The notes: generated from the letters alone by a model not told the origin. Positions 1 to 9,438 are shown, counted from the first letter of the stretch. The stretch is 64,000 nucleotides of DNA from Bhargavaea beijingensis (GCF_900101985.1 NZ_FNAR01000010.1:1-64000); one strand, 5' to 3'. Numbers and translations are program-made.

Positions 1-103
1 GGTTCCATTCGATTTCAACAGCATATTCATCACCCGTTTTGTAGTCTGTTCATTCGATTATATAAACAGGTACGGTTTGCCTCAATAAGCCATATGGCGG
101 ATT

Positions 104-220
104 GAAGCGGAGGGCCCGAGACACCTGCGGGAAAAGCGTTAGCCGAAGACCCCGCAGAGCGAAGCTCGAGGAGGCTAAGGCAACGCCCGCGGTAAGCGAG
201 GGCCCGCAGCGGAAATCCGG
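104..220. repeat. Structured GC-rich intergenic repeat element
   Basis: This is a non-coding, self-complementary element about 117 bp long. CTGCGGG at 125-131 pairs with CCCGCAG at 151-157. GTTAGCC near 138-144 can pair with GGCTAAG near 173-179, and GGGCCCG occurs twice near the two ends (about 112 and 200). I recall closely similar 'CCTGCGGG...CCCGCAG...GAGGAGGCT...CGCCCGCGG' elements scattered between genes in many Bacillaceae and Planococcaceae, so this is probably one copy of a dispersed family. No second copy is visible in this window. The rest of bases 1-286 holds no gene I can support. Confidence 0.6.
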
Positions 221-286
221 AGGATTTTATGGAAAAGAAAAAAACTGCAGACAACGGAGTAATATACTCACTTTGTCTACAGTCTG

Positions 287-306
287 AGGCCCTTTAAAAA
301 GGGCCT
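287..306. terminator. Hairpin downstream of cold-shock gene
   Basis: AGGCCCTT (287-294) pairs perfectly with AAGGGCCT (299-306) around a 4-nt loop, 22 bases past the stop of the cold-shock gene. On the gene's own strand the hairpin is not followed by a clear T-run, while on the + strand it is followed by GTTTGT. The call as a terminator therefore rests mostly on position. Confidence 0.45.
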
Positions 307-327
307 GTTTGTATAAACGATTTAAGA

Positions 328-528
328 TTAAGCTTTTTGAACGTTAGCCGCTTGAGCTCCGCGAGCGCCTTGCTCAACGTCAAACGTAACTTTTTGGCCC
401 TCATCCAAAGATTTGAATCCGTCACTTTGGATTGCGGAGAAGTGTACGAATACATCGTCTCCACCTTCGCGTTCGATAAAGCCAAAACCTTTTTCTGCGT
501 TAAACCATTTTACTGTACCTTGTTCCAT
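328..528 (-). CDS. Cold-shock protein (CspA/CspB family)
   Basis: This 66-residue protein is a single cold-shock domain, a five-stranded OB-fold that binds single-stranded RNA/DNA and acts as an RNA chaperone in the cytoplasm. The RNP1-like motif KGFGFIE and the RNP2-like motif VFVHF are both present and the length is standard. The ATG at 528 is preceded by a strong AGGAGG. A candidate SigA promoter at 647-675 would give a leader of about 110 nt, and long leaders are typical of csp genes. It is one of two csp genes in the window (the other is at 44657). Its acidic EREGGDD loop and C-terminal VQKA differ from the second copy. Confidence 0.95.
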   Translation of the reverse strand: MEQGTVKWFNAEKGFGFIEREGGDDVFVHFSAIQSDGFKSLDEGQKVTFDVEQGARGAQAANVQKA

Positions 529-892
529 TTTCGTTGCCTCCTAGTGCATTACCGCACATTATATTACTATTCGTGTCCATAGTATTATCAAGATGAAAAG
601 AGAATATTCATCTTATCCTTTACACCGAACAAAAATAATTCTCTTTATCATATCAGCAAACGGAAAAATATACAAATTTAAACCGGTGACCAGCAACCAG
701 CAGCTCTGTTCTTTTAAATCGAGATGCCCGCCGTCCTGGACGAAGCCTCTCTCTCGTGCCTTTACAAAAGGAGAAACCAAAACGCCCGGCATCCCAGACC
801 AGCACCCGCCTCAACGGATATCGAGTGTTTATTTGTTCTTGCTAATGTGCGCACATCTGTTCTACCATGAAGGGAAAGAGAGAGGTGATTCC
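529..892. other. Intergenic region between csp and osmC
   Basis: This 364-base gap holds the csp leader and promoter and the osmC upstream region. In the csp leader an 8-bp stem is formed by AAGATGAA (590-597) and TTCATCTT (607-614). Near osmC there is a perfect palindrome TGTGCGCACA at about 846-855, which could be an operator. I see no convincing gene. A 59-codon minus-strand frame at 613-792 lacks a ribosome site and overlaps the csp promoter. Confidence 0.5.
647..675 (-). promoter_or_regulatory. Candidate SigA promoter of csp
   Basis: On the minus strand TTGTAT (670-675) and TATGAT (647-652) are separated by exactly 17 bases. Transcription would start near 640 and run through a leader of about 110 nt into the cold-shock gene. 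Confidence 0.55.
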
Positions 893-1351
893 GTGGCAGA
901 ACATATCTTTAAACTGAAAGCGGATTGGCCGGGTCTCCGGAATGATGTCGGCACCATCGAAGCGTGTAACCTGAAGACGGAAATCTCGATCCCACCTGAA
1001 ATGGACGGCCCGGGTGTCGGAACGAATCCGGATGAAATGCTTCTGGGGGCGGCGGCGACCTGCTATATCATTACGCTTGCCGCCATGCTGGAACGTTCCG
1101 GCATCGACAAGGAGTCGCTGACAATGGATTCCGAGGCAACCGTAGATGTGACCAATGGGGTCTTTAGCTATAGGAAGATTATGCATAAGCCGAAGCTGGT
1201 GCTTGCAGCAGGAACAGACGAGAAGAAGCTCTCCCTTGCCAGTCGCCTGACAGAAAAGGCGGAGACGTCCTGCATGATCAGCCGGGCCATCAGAGGGAAT
1301 GTCGAGATCGCTCTCGAGGCGGAAGTCTTGCTGGCCGGGAGAAGCGGCTGA
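893..1351 (+). CDS. OsmC/Ohr-family peroxiredoxin-like protein
   Basis: This 152-residue protein belongs to the OsmC family of thiol-dependent peroxidases, which reduce organic or inorganic hydroperoxides in the cytoplasm. The two conserved cysteines are visible: Cys57 in AAATCYII, at the start of the central helix, and Cys127 in ETSCMIS. I chose the GTG at 893 because GAGAGGTGAT sits just upstream and the protein then begins in the usual way (VAEHIFKLKADW). The frame is open further upstream, but that part is not OsmC-like. It is probably monocistronic, since a separate promoter lies before sbcD. The substrate (organic peroxide as in Ohr, or other) cannot be told from the sequence. Confidence 0.88.
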   Translation: MAEHIFKLKADWPGLRNDVGTIEACNLKTEISIPPEMDGPGVGTNPDEMLLGAAATCYIITLAAMLERSGIDKESLTMDSEATVDVTNGVFSYRKIMHKPKLVLAAGTDEKKLSLASRLTEKAETSCMISRAIRGNVEIALEAEVLLAGRSG

Positions 1352-1384
1352 GCCAGAAAACGGTCTTATGCGACATGATCGAGA

Positions 1385-1393
1385 TGGTATAAT
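1385..1393 (+). promoter_or_regulatory. Extended -10 promoter before sbcD
   Basis: TGGTATAAT fits the extended -10 consensus TGnTATAAT and lies about 45 bases before the sbcD start. The -35 region (around TTATG) is poor, which is typical for extended -10 promoters. Confidence 0.5.
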
Positions 1394-1435
1394 CATTTGA
1401 ATAGATAAAGACTCGGATGAAAAGGTGGGAAATAG

Positions 1436-2608
1436 ATGAAAATCTTCCATACTGCTGACTGGCATTTGGGCAAGATCGTCCAGGGGGTGCATATGACGGA
1501 GGATCAGCGCCATGTGCTTGAGCAGTTGATTGAAGCGGCACGGACGGAACGGCCGGATGCCGTCATCGTCGCAGGCGATCTGTACGACCGGGCGGTTCCG
1601 CCGACGGATGCGGTGCGCCTGCTTGATGACGTCCTCTCGGAAATCGTGCTCGGTCTCGGAATTCCGGTCATCGCGGTCGCCGGTAACCATGACAGCCCGA
1701 ACCGACTCCATTTCGGCAGCGGCTTTATGAAGGAGAAAGGGTTCCATATGGCCGGTATCCTGGAACGGGATGCCGCTCCGGTGATCTTGGATGACGAGCA
1801 CGGCGAAGTTCATTTCCACTGTTTGCCGTTTGCCGACCCATCAGTTGTCAGGGCATTGTATGAAGACGATTCGGTGACGAACCATGATGAGGCGATGCGG
1901 TGCCTGCTTGAGCACCGTTGCGGCAATCTTGATACGGCGGCACGACACGTATTGGTCGGTCATGCCTTCGTGACACCCGGTGCGGAGCCCGAGGAGAACA
2001 CCAGCACATCCGAACGCCCACTGTCAGTCGGCGGGGCGGAATACGTGGATGCGGGGCGCTTCGGAAAGTTCCATTACACAGCGCTCGGCCACCTTCACCG
2101 GGCCCATGCTGTCGGGAATCCATTGGTCCGGTATTCCGGATCTCCACTGAAGTATTCAATTTCCGAAGAGACCCACAACAAGGGGTTCCTTTGTGTGGAA
2201 CTGGACGGCGAGGGGCGGGTGTCCGCCGAGCACCGGCCGCTAGTCCCGCGGCGTGACATGAGGACGGTCGAGGGGACGCTTGCTGAAGTTCTTGAGATGC
2301 CGCATTCCGAAGACTATGTGTTTGTCCGTCTTCTCGATGAAACGCCTGTCCTGTATCCGATGGAGCGGATGCGGTCTGTCTTCCCGAACGCCCTGCATGT
2401 TTCCCGGGTGATGCCGGTCCGGCCTGACGCAACGGACAAGCCGGCCAGACGGACGGATGAGATGGATGATGCCGGCATGTTCCGGGCCTTCCACGAGGAA
2501 ATCACCGGCAGTGCGCCTGATGAGGAGACCGAGGAGCTGTTCCGGAGCGTGCTGGATGAGCTGCTGGCAAATGAACACGAGACCGTGAAGGAGGCGGTGA
2601 AACGATGA
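1436..2608 (+). CDS. sbcD: Exonuclease subunit SbcD
   Basis: SbcD (390 residues) is the Mre11-type nuclease subunit of the SbcCD complex, which cleaves hairpins and blocked DNA ends. The calcineurin-like phosphoesterase motifs are intact: D8-W-H10 near the N terminus, G47-D48-L-Y-D-R, G83-N-H85-D86, and GH(A/L) motifs further on. The C-terminal capping region is present and the length is typical. AAAGGTGGG precedes the ATG. The stop overlaps the sbcC start by four bases (ATGA), so the two subunits are translationally coupled. Confidence 0.96.
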   Translation: MKIFHTADWHLGKIVQGVHMTEDQRHVLEQLIEAARTERPDAVIVAGDLYDRAVPPTDAVRLLDDVLSEIVLGLGIPVIAVAGNHDSPNRLHFGSGFMKEKGFHMAGILERDAAPVILDDEHGEVHFHCLPFADPSVVRALYEDDSVTNHDEAMRCLLEHRCGNLDTAARHVLVGHAFVTPGAEPEENTSTSERPLSVGGAEYVDAGRFGKFHYTALGHLHRAHAVGNPLVRYSGSPLKYSISEETHNKGFLCVELDGEGRVSAEHRPLVPRRDMRTVEGTLAEVLEMPHSEDYVFVRLLDETPVLYPMERMRSVFPNALHVSRVMPVRPDATDKPARRTDEMDDAGMFRAFHEEITGSAPDEETEELFRSVLDELLANEHETVKEAVKR

Positions 2609-5600
2609 GACCGCTCAAGTTGAAGATGACGGCATTCGGGCCCTATAAGGAATGCGAAACAATTGACTTCAGGGAACTGGGGGACCGTGGTCTGTTTGCC
2701 ATCTCGGGCCCGACCGGTTCCGGGAAGACGACGATTTTCGATGCCATCTGCTACGCCCTGTACGGCAAGGCGAGCGGTGAAGAGCGTGAGGACCGGAGCA
2801 TGCGCTCCGACTTTGCGGATGACCAAGTACATACAGAAGTCGAGCTTTGGTTCGAGTCGGGCGGAGCCACCTACCGCATCATGCGCCGCATGCCCCATGT
2901 AAAGGCAGGGAACAAGAGCGCGACCGGCGATCGGATTGAGCTGTTCAGGGTAGACGGGGAATCGGAAAAGCCGGTCACGGACCGACAGATGACGACCGAG
3001 GTCAATGCGAAAGTGGCTGACCTGATCGGCTTCAGCCACGACCAGTTCAGCCAGATTGTGATGCTGCCGCAAGGCGAGTTCCGGAAATTGCTGACGTCCG
3101 ATACGGAAAACAAGGAAAAGATCTTCCGGAAGATTTTCCGCACCAAGAAATACAAAGACATGGAAGCAGTCTTGAAAGAGCGGAAATCAGCCGTCGAGGC
3201 GGAATGGAAAAAAGCTTCGGGCCGGATTGCCTGGCAGTCCCGGCACCTGCTTGATACACTGCCCGACCTTCGTGAGGAACTGGGGGCCAGCCTTTCCGAC
3301 GAACACCCGAACACCGGAAAAGTGATCGAGGGGCTATTTGACGAGCAAGAGCGCCGGACAGCCGAGGCGGAGCGGCTGGCAAAAGAAGTGGAACAGAGGG
3401 AAGTTGATCTCGCGGAAGCCAACCGTCGACTGTCCGCTGCAGAGGAACTCAATACACGTTTGGTAGAATGGGAAGAAAAAAAGCGGCAATTGTCTCAACT
3501 GAATGAACAGCTGCCTATCATGGAAGAAAAACGCCGCGCTGTCACCCTTGCCCGACTTGCAGCGAGAATTCGTCCTTTTGAAGAGAAGATGTCGGAAGCT
3601 GAGCAGGAGCAAAAGCAGGCGGTTCAGGCCGTCGAACAGGCGGACCAGACGCTGACCGCATCACAGCAAGCCGAGGCGGAAGCCGCTTCACGGGCATTCG
3701 AAGTGAGGGAACAAGACCCGCATATCGATGCCAAGAGGCGGGAAGCAGAGCGGCTTGAAGAAGCCCGTCCCCGCCTGCAAGAGCGGGAACAAGCGCTTCA
3801 AGACCTGGCAACTGCCGGGGCGGTCCAAAGCAGGCTGCTGGAAGGGACGGAGTCACTGCGCACGGATGCGGGAAAGCTCCGGAACAGGCAGGAATCGCTC
3901 CGCGAGGACATCTCGGCCCTTGAAGCAGCCCTTGCATGCACCGATGACCTGCATGAACGGCTTACATCAACCGAGAGGGACTGCGAGCTGCTGGCTGAAC
4001 ATCTCCGCCTCCAGGAAACTGTCAAAAATGCGGCGGAAACTGCAGAGCGTGACGTACGATGGAAGGAAGAGGCTGAGTCTATGCTGGAGCGGCTGAAAAA
4101 GCAGCTGCAAGACAGCCAGGCCGCAGCCTTTGCCGTTCATCTCCATGATGGCTCACCATGCCCGGTGTGCGGCAGTGCTGAACATCCTGCGCCTGCCCGC
4201 GCGGCGGACGGCCCGGATGCCGAGGAGCTTGAAGCGGCCGAGGCGACATTTCTCAGAGCCCAATCCGATGCGCTCAGCTCTTCAGGTGCCCTCCAGATTC
4301 AGAGCGGCCTGCTGGAGAAAGCCGCTGACCGCCTTGCAGGACGGGGTTTGGAGGCTTCCGGTGCTGCCGACATTCTCTCCGTTAAGAAGAAAGAAGCAGA
4401 ACAGCTGAAAGATGACATTGCAGCGGCCAAGTCGCGCCGCAACCGTCTTGCATCGGTGCGGAAAGACGAAGAGACTCTCCGGGTAAAAGCAGACGAGATG
4501 GCAGCCAGGCTGACAAAGCTTACAGAGGAGCTGGCCGGCACTTCCAACAGGATTGCCTCGCTAAAAGCGACAATCGCAGGGCTGGAACGATCGATACCGG
4601 AAGGTTATGGAGACATCCGCACGCTTGAGGCAAGCCTGGCGGAATTCCGCAATCAGATCGGAAATCACGATCGTCTCAAGGAACAGTTGGAAGCGGCCGC
4701 CGCCAACGCGTCGGACAAGCGGAAGGCTGCGGAGCAGTCACTTGCTTTCGCCCGCAGCCAAAAAGAAAAAGCAGAAAACCGGCTCGTTGCAGCGGCTGCC
4801 GCATTCCAGGAAAAGCTTGCCGCATCAACATTCAACTCTTCTGGGGCTTACCGGGCGGCGCTCATGCCAGATCATCTTGCGGACGAAATGGAAGCGGCCA
4901 TCCGGTCGTTCGAGAACGACCTGCACGCCGTCAGGCTGAGGGAAAGTGAACTGGCCGCAAGTCTTGAAGGCAGCGATCGTGCGGACCTGGTCGGCCTCCG
5001 GAAACTTGCTGAAAATGCAAAAGTTGCATTCGAGCAGGCGCAGGAACGGCTGATCCACTCCCGCAACACACTGAACACGATCAGAAAAGGCATTGCCGCC
5101 ATGCGGGAGGCCGCAGCCGAAGCGGAAGCGATGGAGAAAAAACTAGGCAAGGTAGCGGGCCTTCATGATCTGATCCGCGGCCAGAACGCAGATAAGCTGT
5201 CATTTGAGCGATATCTTCAGATTGAATACCTGGAGCGCATCTTGCTGGCGGCAAACGAGCGGCTGAAAGATCTGTCGAACGGCCAGTTTGAACTTCTCCG
5301 CAGCGACCGGCAGGAAGCCCGCGGGCGGCAGAGCGGCCTGGGCATTGATGTGTACGATGCCTATACGGGACAGGCGAGGGATGTCCGGACCCTTTCCGGA
5401 GGTGAGAAGTTTAATGCGTCGCTTTCCCTCGCTCTCGGAATGGCGGACGTCATCCAGGGCTTCGGCGGAAACATCCGTGTCGATACCATGTTCATCGACG
5501 AAGGGTTTGGTTCGCTCGATCCGGAGTCGCTGCAAAAAGCCATCGAAGCGCTGATCGGACTGCAGCGCAACGGCCGCGTGGTCGGCGTCATCTCGCATGT

Positions 5601-5688
5601 CGAGGAACTCAAGTCTGCCATGCCGGCGGTCCTCAAGGTGACCAAGTCGAAGGCGGGCCATAGCTCGACCGAATTTGTTTTGAAATGA
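2605..5688 (+). CDS. sbcC: Exonuclease subunit SbcC (SMC-like ATPase)
   Basis: SbcC (1027 residues) is the Rad50-type ATPase partner of SbcD and uses ATP to open and process DNA ends. Walker A GPTGSGKT is at residues 35-42. Long coiled coils, rich in Glu, Ala, Arg and Lys, flank a zinc hook C519-P-V-C522. The ABC signature LSGGE is at 930-934 and Walker B (MFIDEGFGSLD) follows near 965-975. The layout and length are normal for the family. The start overlaps sbcD (ATGA), and a terminator follows within about 45 bases, closing a two-gene operon. Confidence 0.96.
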   Translation: MRPLKLKMTAFGPYKECETIDFRELGDRGLFAISGPTGSGKTTIFDAICYALYGKASGEEREDRSMRSDFADDQVHTEVELWFESGGATYRIMRRMPHVKAGNKSATGDRIELFRVDGESEKPVTDRQMTTEVNAKVADLIGFSHDQFSQIVMLPQGEFRKLLTSDTENKEKIFRKIFRTKKYKDMEAVLKERKSAVEAEWKKASGRIAWQSRHLLDTLPDLREELGASLSDEHPNTGKVIEGLFDEQERRTAEAERLAKEVEQREVDLAEANRRLSAAEELNTRLVEWEEKKRQLSQLNEQLPIMEEKRRAVTLARLAARIRPFEEKMSEAEQEQKQAVQAVEQADQTLTASQQAEAEAASRAFEVREQDPHIDAKRREAERLEEARPRLQEREQALQDLATAGAVQSRLLEGTESLRTDAGKLRNRQESLREDISALEAALACTDDLHERLTSTERDCELLAEHLRLQETVKNAAETAERDVRWKEEAESMLERLKKQLQDSQAAAFAVHLHDGSPCPVCGSAEHPAPARAADGPDAEELEAAEATFLRAQSDALSSSGALQIQSGLLEKAADRLAGRGLEASGAADILSVKKKEAEQLKDDIAAAKSRRNRLASVRKDEETLRVKADEMAARLTKLTEELAGTSNRIASLKATIAGLERSIPEGYGDIRTLEASLAEFRNQIGNHDRLKEQLEAAAANASDKRKAAEQSLAFARSQKEKAENRLVAAAAAFQEKLAASTFNSSGAYRAALMPDHLADEMEAAIRSFENDLHAVRLRESELAASLEGSDRADLVGLRKLAENAKVAFEQAQERLIHSRNTLNTIRKGIAAMREAAAEAEAMEKKLGKVAGLHDLIRGQNADKLSFERYLQIEYLERILLAANERLKDLSNGQFELLRSDRQEARGRQSGLGIDVYDAYTGQARDVRTLSGGEKFNASLSLALGMADVIQGFGGNIRVDTMFIDEGFGSLDPESLQKAIEALIGLQRNGRVVGVISHVEELKSAMPAVLKVTKSKAGHSSTEFVLK

Positions 5689-5691
5689 ACA

Positions 5692-5731
5692 GAAGCCTTC
5701 CTTTGCATGATGCTGAGGGAGGCTTCCTTTT
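5692..5731 (+). terminator. Terminator of sbcDC
   Basis: GAAGCCTTCC (5692-5701) pairs with GGGAGGCTTC (5717-5726) with one G-T wobble, followed by CCTTTTT. Confidence 0.85.
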
Positions 5732-5792
5732 TGAATAGGGGAAGGACACCAGGCCCGGCAGTCGAATAAGAGTGGGGAAGGGGGAAAAAGAT

Positions 5793-7073
5793 ATGAAATG
5801 GAATGCATTTGAACAGTTTGCAGAGAAACTCCGGGTGGAGGAAGGGATTCCCGGAATGGCAGTGGGGGTCGCCCGCAACGGGGCCCCCCTTTTTGTAAAT
5901 GGCTTCGGCAACATTGATGTGGAAGGTGCCACAAAAGTGACACCGGACACGGTATTCGGAACGGCATCTGTTACGAAATCATTTACGGCGCTTGCCGTAC
6001 ATATTCTGGCTGCGGAAGGAAAACTTTCGGTTGCGGATCCGGTGATTGAACATTTGCCGGAAGCAGGGACGATTCCCGTTTTAAGGAGCACGACCATTCG
6101 TCATCTCCTTTCTCATACAACGCGCATGCCGCCGGTCAGACGCCGTGAAGAGCTTACAGAATTCGGTGAACACATCAGGTATTTGGAAAGCCTGGAACTC
6201 AACCCGATTGGTCCACCCGGGGGGCAGATCAGCTATTCGAATGATGCGTTCCTGCTGCTCGGCGCGGTGATCGAAAAGGCGGCAGGCATGGACTACCGTG
6301 AATTCATCATGGAGCGCATTGTCCGGCCAGCCGGAATGAACAGGACATCGTTCACGCCGCCGGAACAGGGGGAGGAGACGAACACCGCCGTTCAATATAC
6401 GGAAGATCTTCAGCCGGCGAACTGGCCGGGGCTCGGCAATTACGCGGTCGGAGGCGGCATCCGTTCGACGGTGAATGACCTGCTTGTCTACGGAAGATTG
6501 TATACGGACCAGGCATTCAGGAAATCAGTGCTCGGGAATGTGGATCCGGCTGGGATGCAAGAACTTGTCGCTGAGGTCGATGAAACCTCCTTCTATGGCC
6601 ATGGTCTGATGCTCACGCCAGATTTCGGGGGTAGCGTCCTTGTCCATCACGGGGGAGGCCAGCCGGGTGTCTCCTCGTCTTTCGGCTTTCTTCCGGATCA
6701 GGGTGTCACGGTTGCCGTCCTCACGAACCGGACGGGCGTGTCCGCGGAAAAGCTGATGAAAGGCGCCGTCTGTACAGTGCTCGGAAAGTCTTCTGAAGAG
6801 GCGGCTGTCTCTCTTCCGAATTTGGCGCAATCTCCCGGTGAACGGATGTCATTCGCCGGATTCTACGGGAATGAAGAAGACCCGGACGGGTTCCGTATCC
6901 ATGCGGAACGAAACAACTTGACGTTGACTTCCGGCGGGCGTGTCGATGAATTGCATCCTGCAGGCCCCGGGCGGTTCGTTAATGGAAGGACCGGTAAAAG
7001 AATCCGGTTCGAAATCGGCAGCCGGGGGGAAATGACGGCATTCACAGGCCTCCGGATCTATTGGAGAACATGA
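5793..7073 (+). CDS. Serine hydrolase of the beta-lactamase/PBP4* family
   Basis: This 426-residue protein has the fold and motifs of class C beta-lactamase-like serine hydrolases (DD-peptidases, esterases, D-aminopeptidases). The nucleophile motif S59-V-T-K62, the second motif Y148-S-N150 and an HHGG motif in the third position are visible. There is no clear signal peptide, so it is probably cytoplasmic, or exported by a route I cannot see. The C-terminal 100 residues look like the small beta domain often fused to this family. I chose ATG 5793 because AAGGGGGAAA sits six bases upstream. Whether it acts on peptidoglycan, peptides or esters cannot be decided here. Confidence 0.82.
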   Translation: MKWNAFEQFAEKLRVEEGIPGMAVGVARNGAPLFVNGFGNIDVEGATKVTPDTVFGTASVTKSFTALAVHILAAEGKLSVADPVIEHLPEAGTIPVLRSTTIRHLLSHTTRMPPVRRREELTEFGEHIRYLESLELNPIGPPGGQISYSNDAFLLLGAVIEKAAGMDYREFIMERIVRPAGMNRTSFTPPEQGEETNTAVQYTEDLQPANWPGLGNYAVGGGIRSTVNDLLVYGRLYTDQAFRKSVLGNVDPAGMQELVAEVDETSFYGHGLMLTPDFGGSVLVHHGGGQPGVSSSFGFLPDQGVTVAVLTNRTGVSAEKLMKGAVCTVLGKSSEEAAVSLPNLAQSPGERMSFAGFYGNEEDPDGFRIHAERNNLTLTSGGRVDELHPAGPGRFVNGRTGKRIRFEIGSRGEMTAFTGLRIYWRT

Positions 7074-7101
7074 ATGAGCCTTAGCGTGTCCTAATAGGCG
7101 T

Positions 7102-7137
7102 AAAAGAGCCATCACTTTGAAAGTGATGGCTCTTTTT
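7102..7137. terminator. Bidirectional terminator
   Basis: AAAAGAGCCATCACTTT (7102-7118) faces AAAGTGATGGCTCTTTTT (7120-7137). The stem is flanked by A-rich and T-rich ends, so it can serve both the hydrolase gene and the convergent yhgE gene. Confidence 0.88.
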
Positions 7138-7188
7138 GGGGGATTTCTCAGTGGCCTCCGGAAAGGCATGGCGTGTTCTTCCGGAGAA

Positions 7189-9438
7189 TTAATGGAATAA
7201 GCCGGATTCACGTGATTTCTTCAGAATCTGATTCATCCACTTGTTCAAGATCGGTTTAAGGAAGGAACCGAAGACCATCATGGCTGCTCCGATACCGACC
7301 AGTATCGGTATATCTTTTGCAATACGCGCCTGAACGACACCACCGGTCATTTCCCTCATGAGATCAATTGCATAGGTGAACGGCAGGTAGGGGCTGATCA
7401 TCTGGAAGAAATCAGGCAACAGGACGACCGGATAAGTCCCCCCTGAACCGGCAATCTGGAGAACCAGCAGCACAATCGCCATGGCTTTTCCGACGTCTCC
7501 GAAAACAGAGACGAGCGTATATACAATGGTCATGAACACGGTGCTGATCAGCAGACCTGATAAGACGAAGCCGAGCGGTTCGGCAACGTCAACACCGAGA
7601 ACCAGGATATTCCCGATCGTCACGATCAGTGACTGCAGCACTCCGATCAGAAGGAACAGCAGCAGACGGCCGAAATAAACCGTCTTCTGAGAAAATTGCT
7701 CGGCATGATGGATGTCTGTCGAAAGCAGAGAGACGAGCAACAGACATCCTACCCATATGGAAAGTACCGTGTAGAACGGCGTCATGCCGGTGCCATAATT
7801 TTCGATCGGGAACAGTTTGTTCTCATGAAGCAGGATCGGCTCTTCGAAAAAGCTCTTCTCGGCTTCTGGATCGTTCAACAGCAGATCGATAATTTCATTG
7901 ATGTCCGTTTCACCCTGCACGGAACGGATCCGGTCCGCCAGTTCGGTGATCTTTGTATAGACATACGGATATTGGTTAAGCGCCTCTTCGATCCCTTGTT
8001 CCCCTTCCGACAGGTGGCCGGATGTGCTGGTGATAATCTTTTCGGCCTCAGGAAGGGTGGCTTGTATGCCCGACAGCAGATCCCTTGCCTCGGCCAGCGT
8101 GCTGCGGGCATCTTTGATCTCCTTCTGGATCGTCGGTTTAATGGTCTCGTTGTATGTTTTCGTGTAACTGTCGATACTGACCGAAACATTCTGGGCAATC
8201 CCCTGAACATCATTCACCCAACCTTTTGCCTGTTCCACATAGCCGGCGGCTGCCTCTTCGACCGCCCGGGCGTTGTCCTGCGCTTCCTGGAGCGCGGATT
8301 TCAGCTGCCCGGTTGTCTGGATGGCGTTGTCAATCGCGGATTGGCCGGCTGCTGATGACTCCGTCTGTCTGCCCTGCAAATCTTCTTCGGGCAATGTCGG
8401 CGCCTCTTCCTGATCGGCTTCGGGAACGGGGGTTTCCGAAGCATCCTGATTGATCTCTTTTAACAGGAGCAGTTGCTTCTGGATGTTATCGACGGATTGT
8501 ATGGCTTCGGTCATTTTATCATCCAACCCACTTTTGGCTGTATCCAGTTGGGTTGTGTCGAGGTCTGCTTTTTGGATTTCAAGCAGCATGTCGTTGATTT
8601 CGCCGGAGACACGGGCGGCCGTCTCCAGATCTTTTTCGATCTGCGGCTCAAGCGCCGCGAGCTGCTGTTCGGCTGTATCCAGGTAACCGAGCGTTTGATT
8701 GACTGTACTGAGACCTTCGGCAGTCAGCCGCTTGGCCTCCGGCATTTTTTGTTCTGCCTGGCTGAGGAGAGCTTGAGCCTGGTCGGCATCGTTCAGAACC
8801 GATTCCAGCAATTTTTGGACGCCCGGCAATTTTTCTTCCATGGAAAATACATATTGTTCGAATTTCTCAATGTCAGGAAGGTCTGTTTGCAACTCGATGC
8901 CCAGTTTGTTGAACATGTCGAAAATGACGCTGTTCACGGTGGAGGTGAACTCTTTGCTGACGGTTTCGACGATGGCAGATGCGCCTTTTTCAGTGATTTT
9001 TGGAGCGATGGAATTGGTTTTTTCATTCACATAGTACTCCATCGTCGCTTTTTGGGGGTGTCCGCTCGTCACTGTAGCCAACTTTTCGGAGAAGTCTTCC
9101 GGAACGATGATTGCGGCAAAGTACTCTCCGTTTTCCACCCGCTTCAGCGCATCTTTCCGCTCTGTGAATTTCCAGTTGATCGTATCGTTTTCTTTGAGCG
9201 AATCGACAAGCTGACTGCCGACATCGATTTCATCATCACGCACTGTTGCTCCCTGATCTTCATTGACGACCGCAACCGGCAACCGGTCGGTATTCCCATA
9301 GGGATCCCAGGATGCATAAATGTTGAACCATGCATAGAGGGAGGGAAGGAAGACAAGACCTCCTACGAGAATTGCAGCCACCCAATTTTTTGATAAATTC
9401 ACGATGTCTGTCGAGAAAATTTTCCAAACTTGTTTCAT
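7189..9438 (-). CDS. yhgE: YhgE/Pip-family membrane protein
   Basis: This 749-residue protein is of the YhgE/Pip family (phage-infection protein homologues; distant to type VII secretion EsaA). One membrane segment lies near residues 14-36. A very long extracytoplasmic region follows with extensive coiled coil (about 190-530), and five or six membrane segments fill the last 200 residues, with an ABC-2-like character. Known members serve as phage receptors or are poorly characterised. I place the start at ATG 9438, where AAGGG has good spacing; a TTG six bases upstream is too close to that site. Upstream, 9496-9515 contains TTGACTGACGTTCACGTTAA on the coding strand, a possible imperfect operator for a TetR-type repressor, but no regulator gene is adjacent. 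Confidence 0.85.
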   Translation of the reverse strand: MKQVWKIFSTDIVNLSKNWVAAILVGGLVFLPSLYAWFNIYASWDPYGNTDRLPVAVVNEDQGATVRDDEIDVGSQLVDSLKENDTINWKFTERKDALKRVENGEYFAAIIVPEDFSEKLATVTSGHPQKATMEYYVNEKTNSIAPKITEKGASAIVETVSKEFTSTVNSVIFDMFNKLGIELQTDLPDIEKFEQYVFSMEEKLPGVQKLLESVLNDADQAQALLSQAEQKMPEAKRLTAEGLSTVNQTLGYLDTAEQQLAALEPQIEKDLETAARVSGEINDMLLEIQKADLDTTQLDTAKSGLDDKMTEAIQSVDNIQKQLLLLKEINQDASETPVPEADQEEAPTLPEEDLQGRQTESSAAGQSAIDNAIQTTGQLKSALQEAQDNARAVEEAAAGYVEQAKGWVNDVQGIAQNVSVSIDSYTKTYNETIKPTIQKEIKDARSTLAEARDLLSGIQATLPEAEKIITSTSGHLSEGEQGIEEALNQYPYVYTKITELADRIRSVQGETDINEIIDLLLNDPEAEKSFFEEPILLHENKLFPIENYGTGMTPFYTVLSIWVGCLLLVSLLSTDIHHAEQFSQKTVYFGRLLLFLLIGVLQSLIVTIGNILVLGVDVAEPLGFVLSGLLISTVFMTIVYTLVSVFGDVGKAMAIVLLVLQIAGSGGTYPVVLLPDFFQMISPYLPFTYAIDLMREMTGGVVQARIAKDIPILVGIGAAMMVFGSFLKPILNKWMNQILKKSRESGLFH

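Noticed and set aside
613-792. A 59-codon minus-strand frame starting MPGVLVSPFVKARERG upstream of osmC
   Set aside because: It has no ribosome site, overlaps the csp promoter and leader, and resembles no family.
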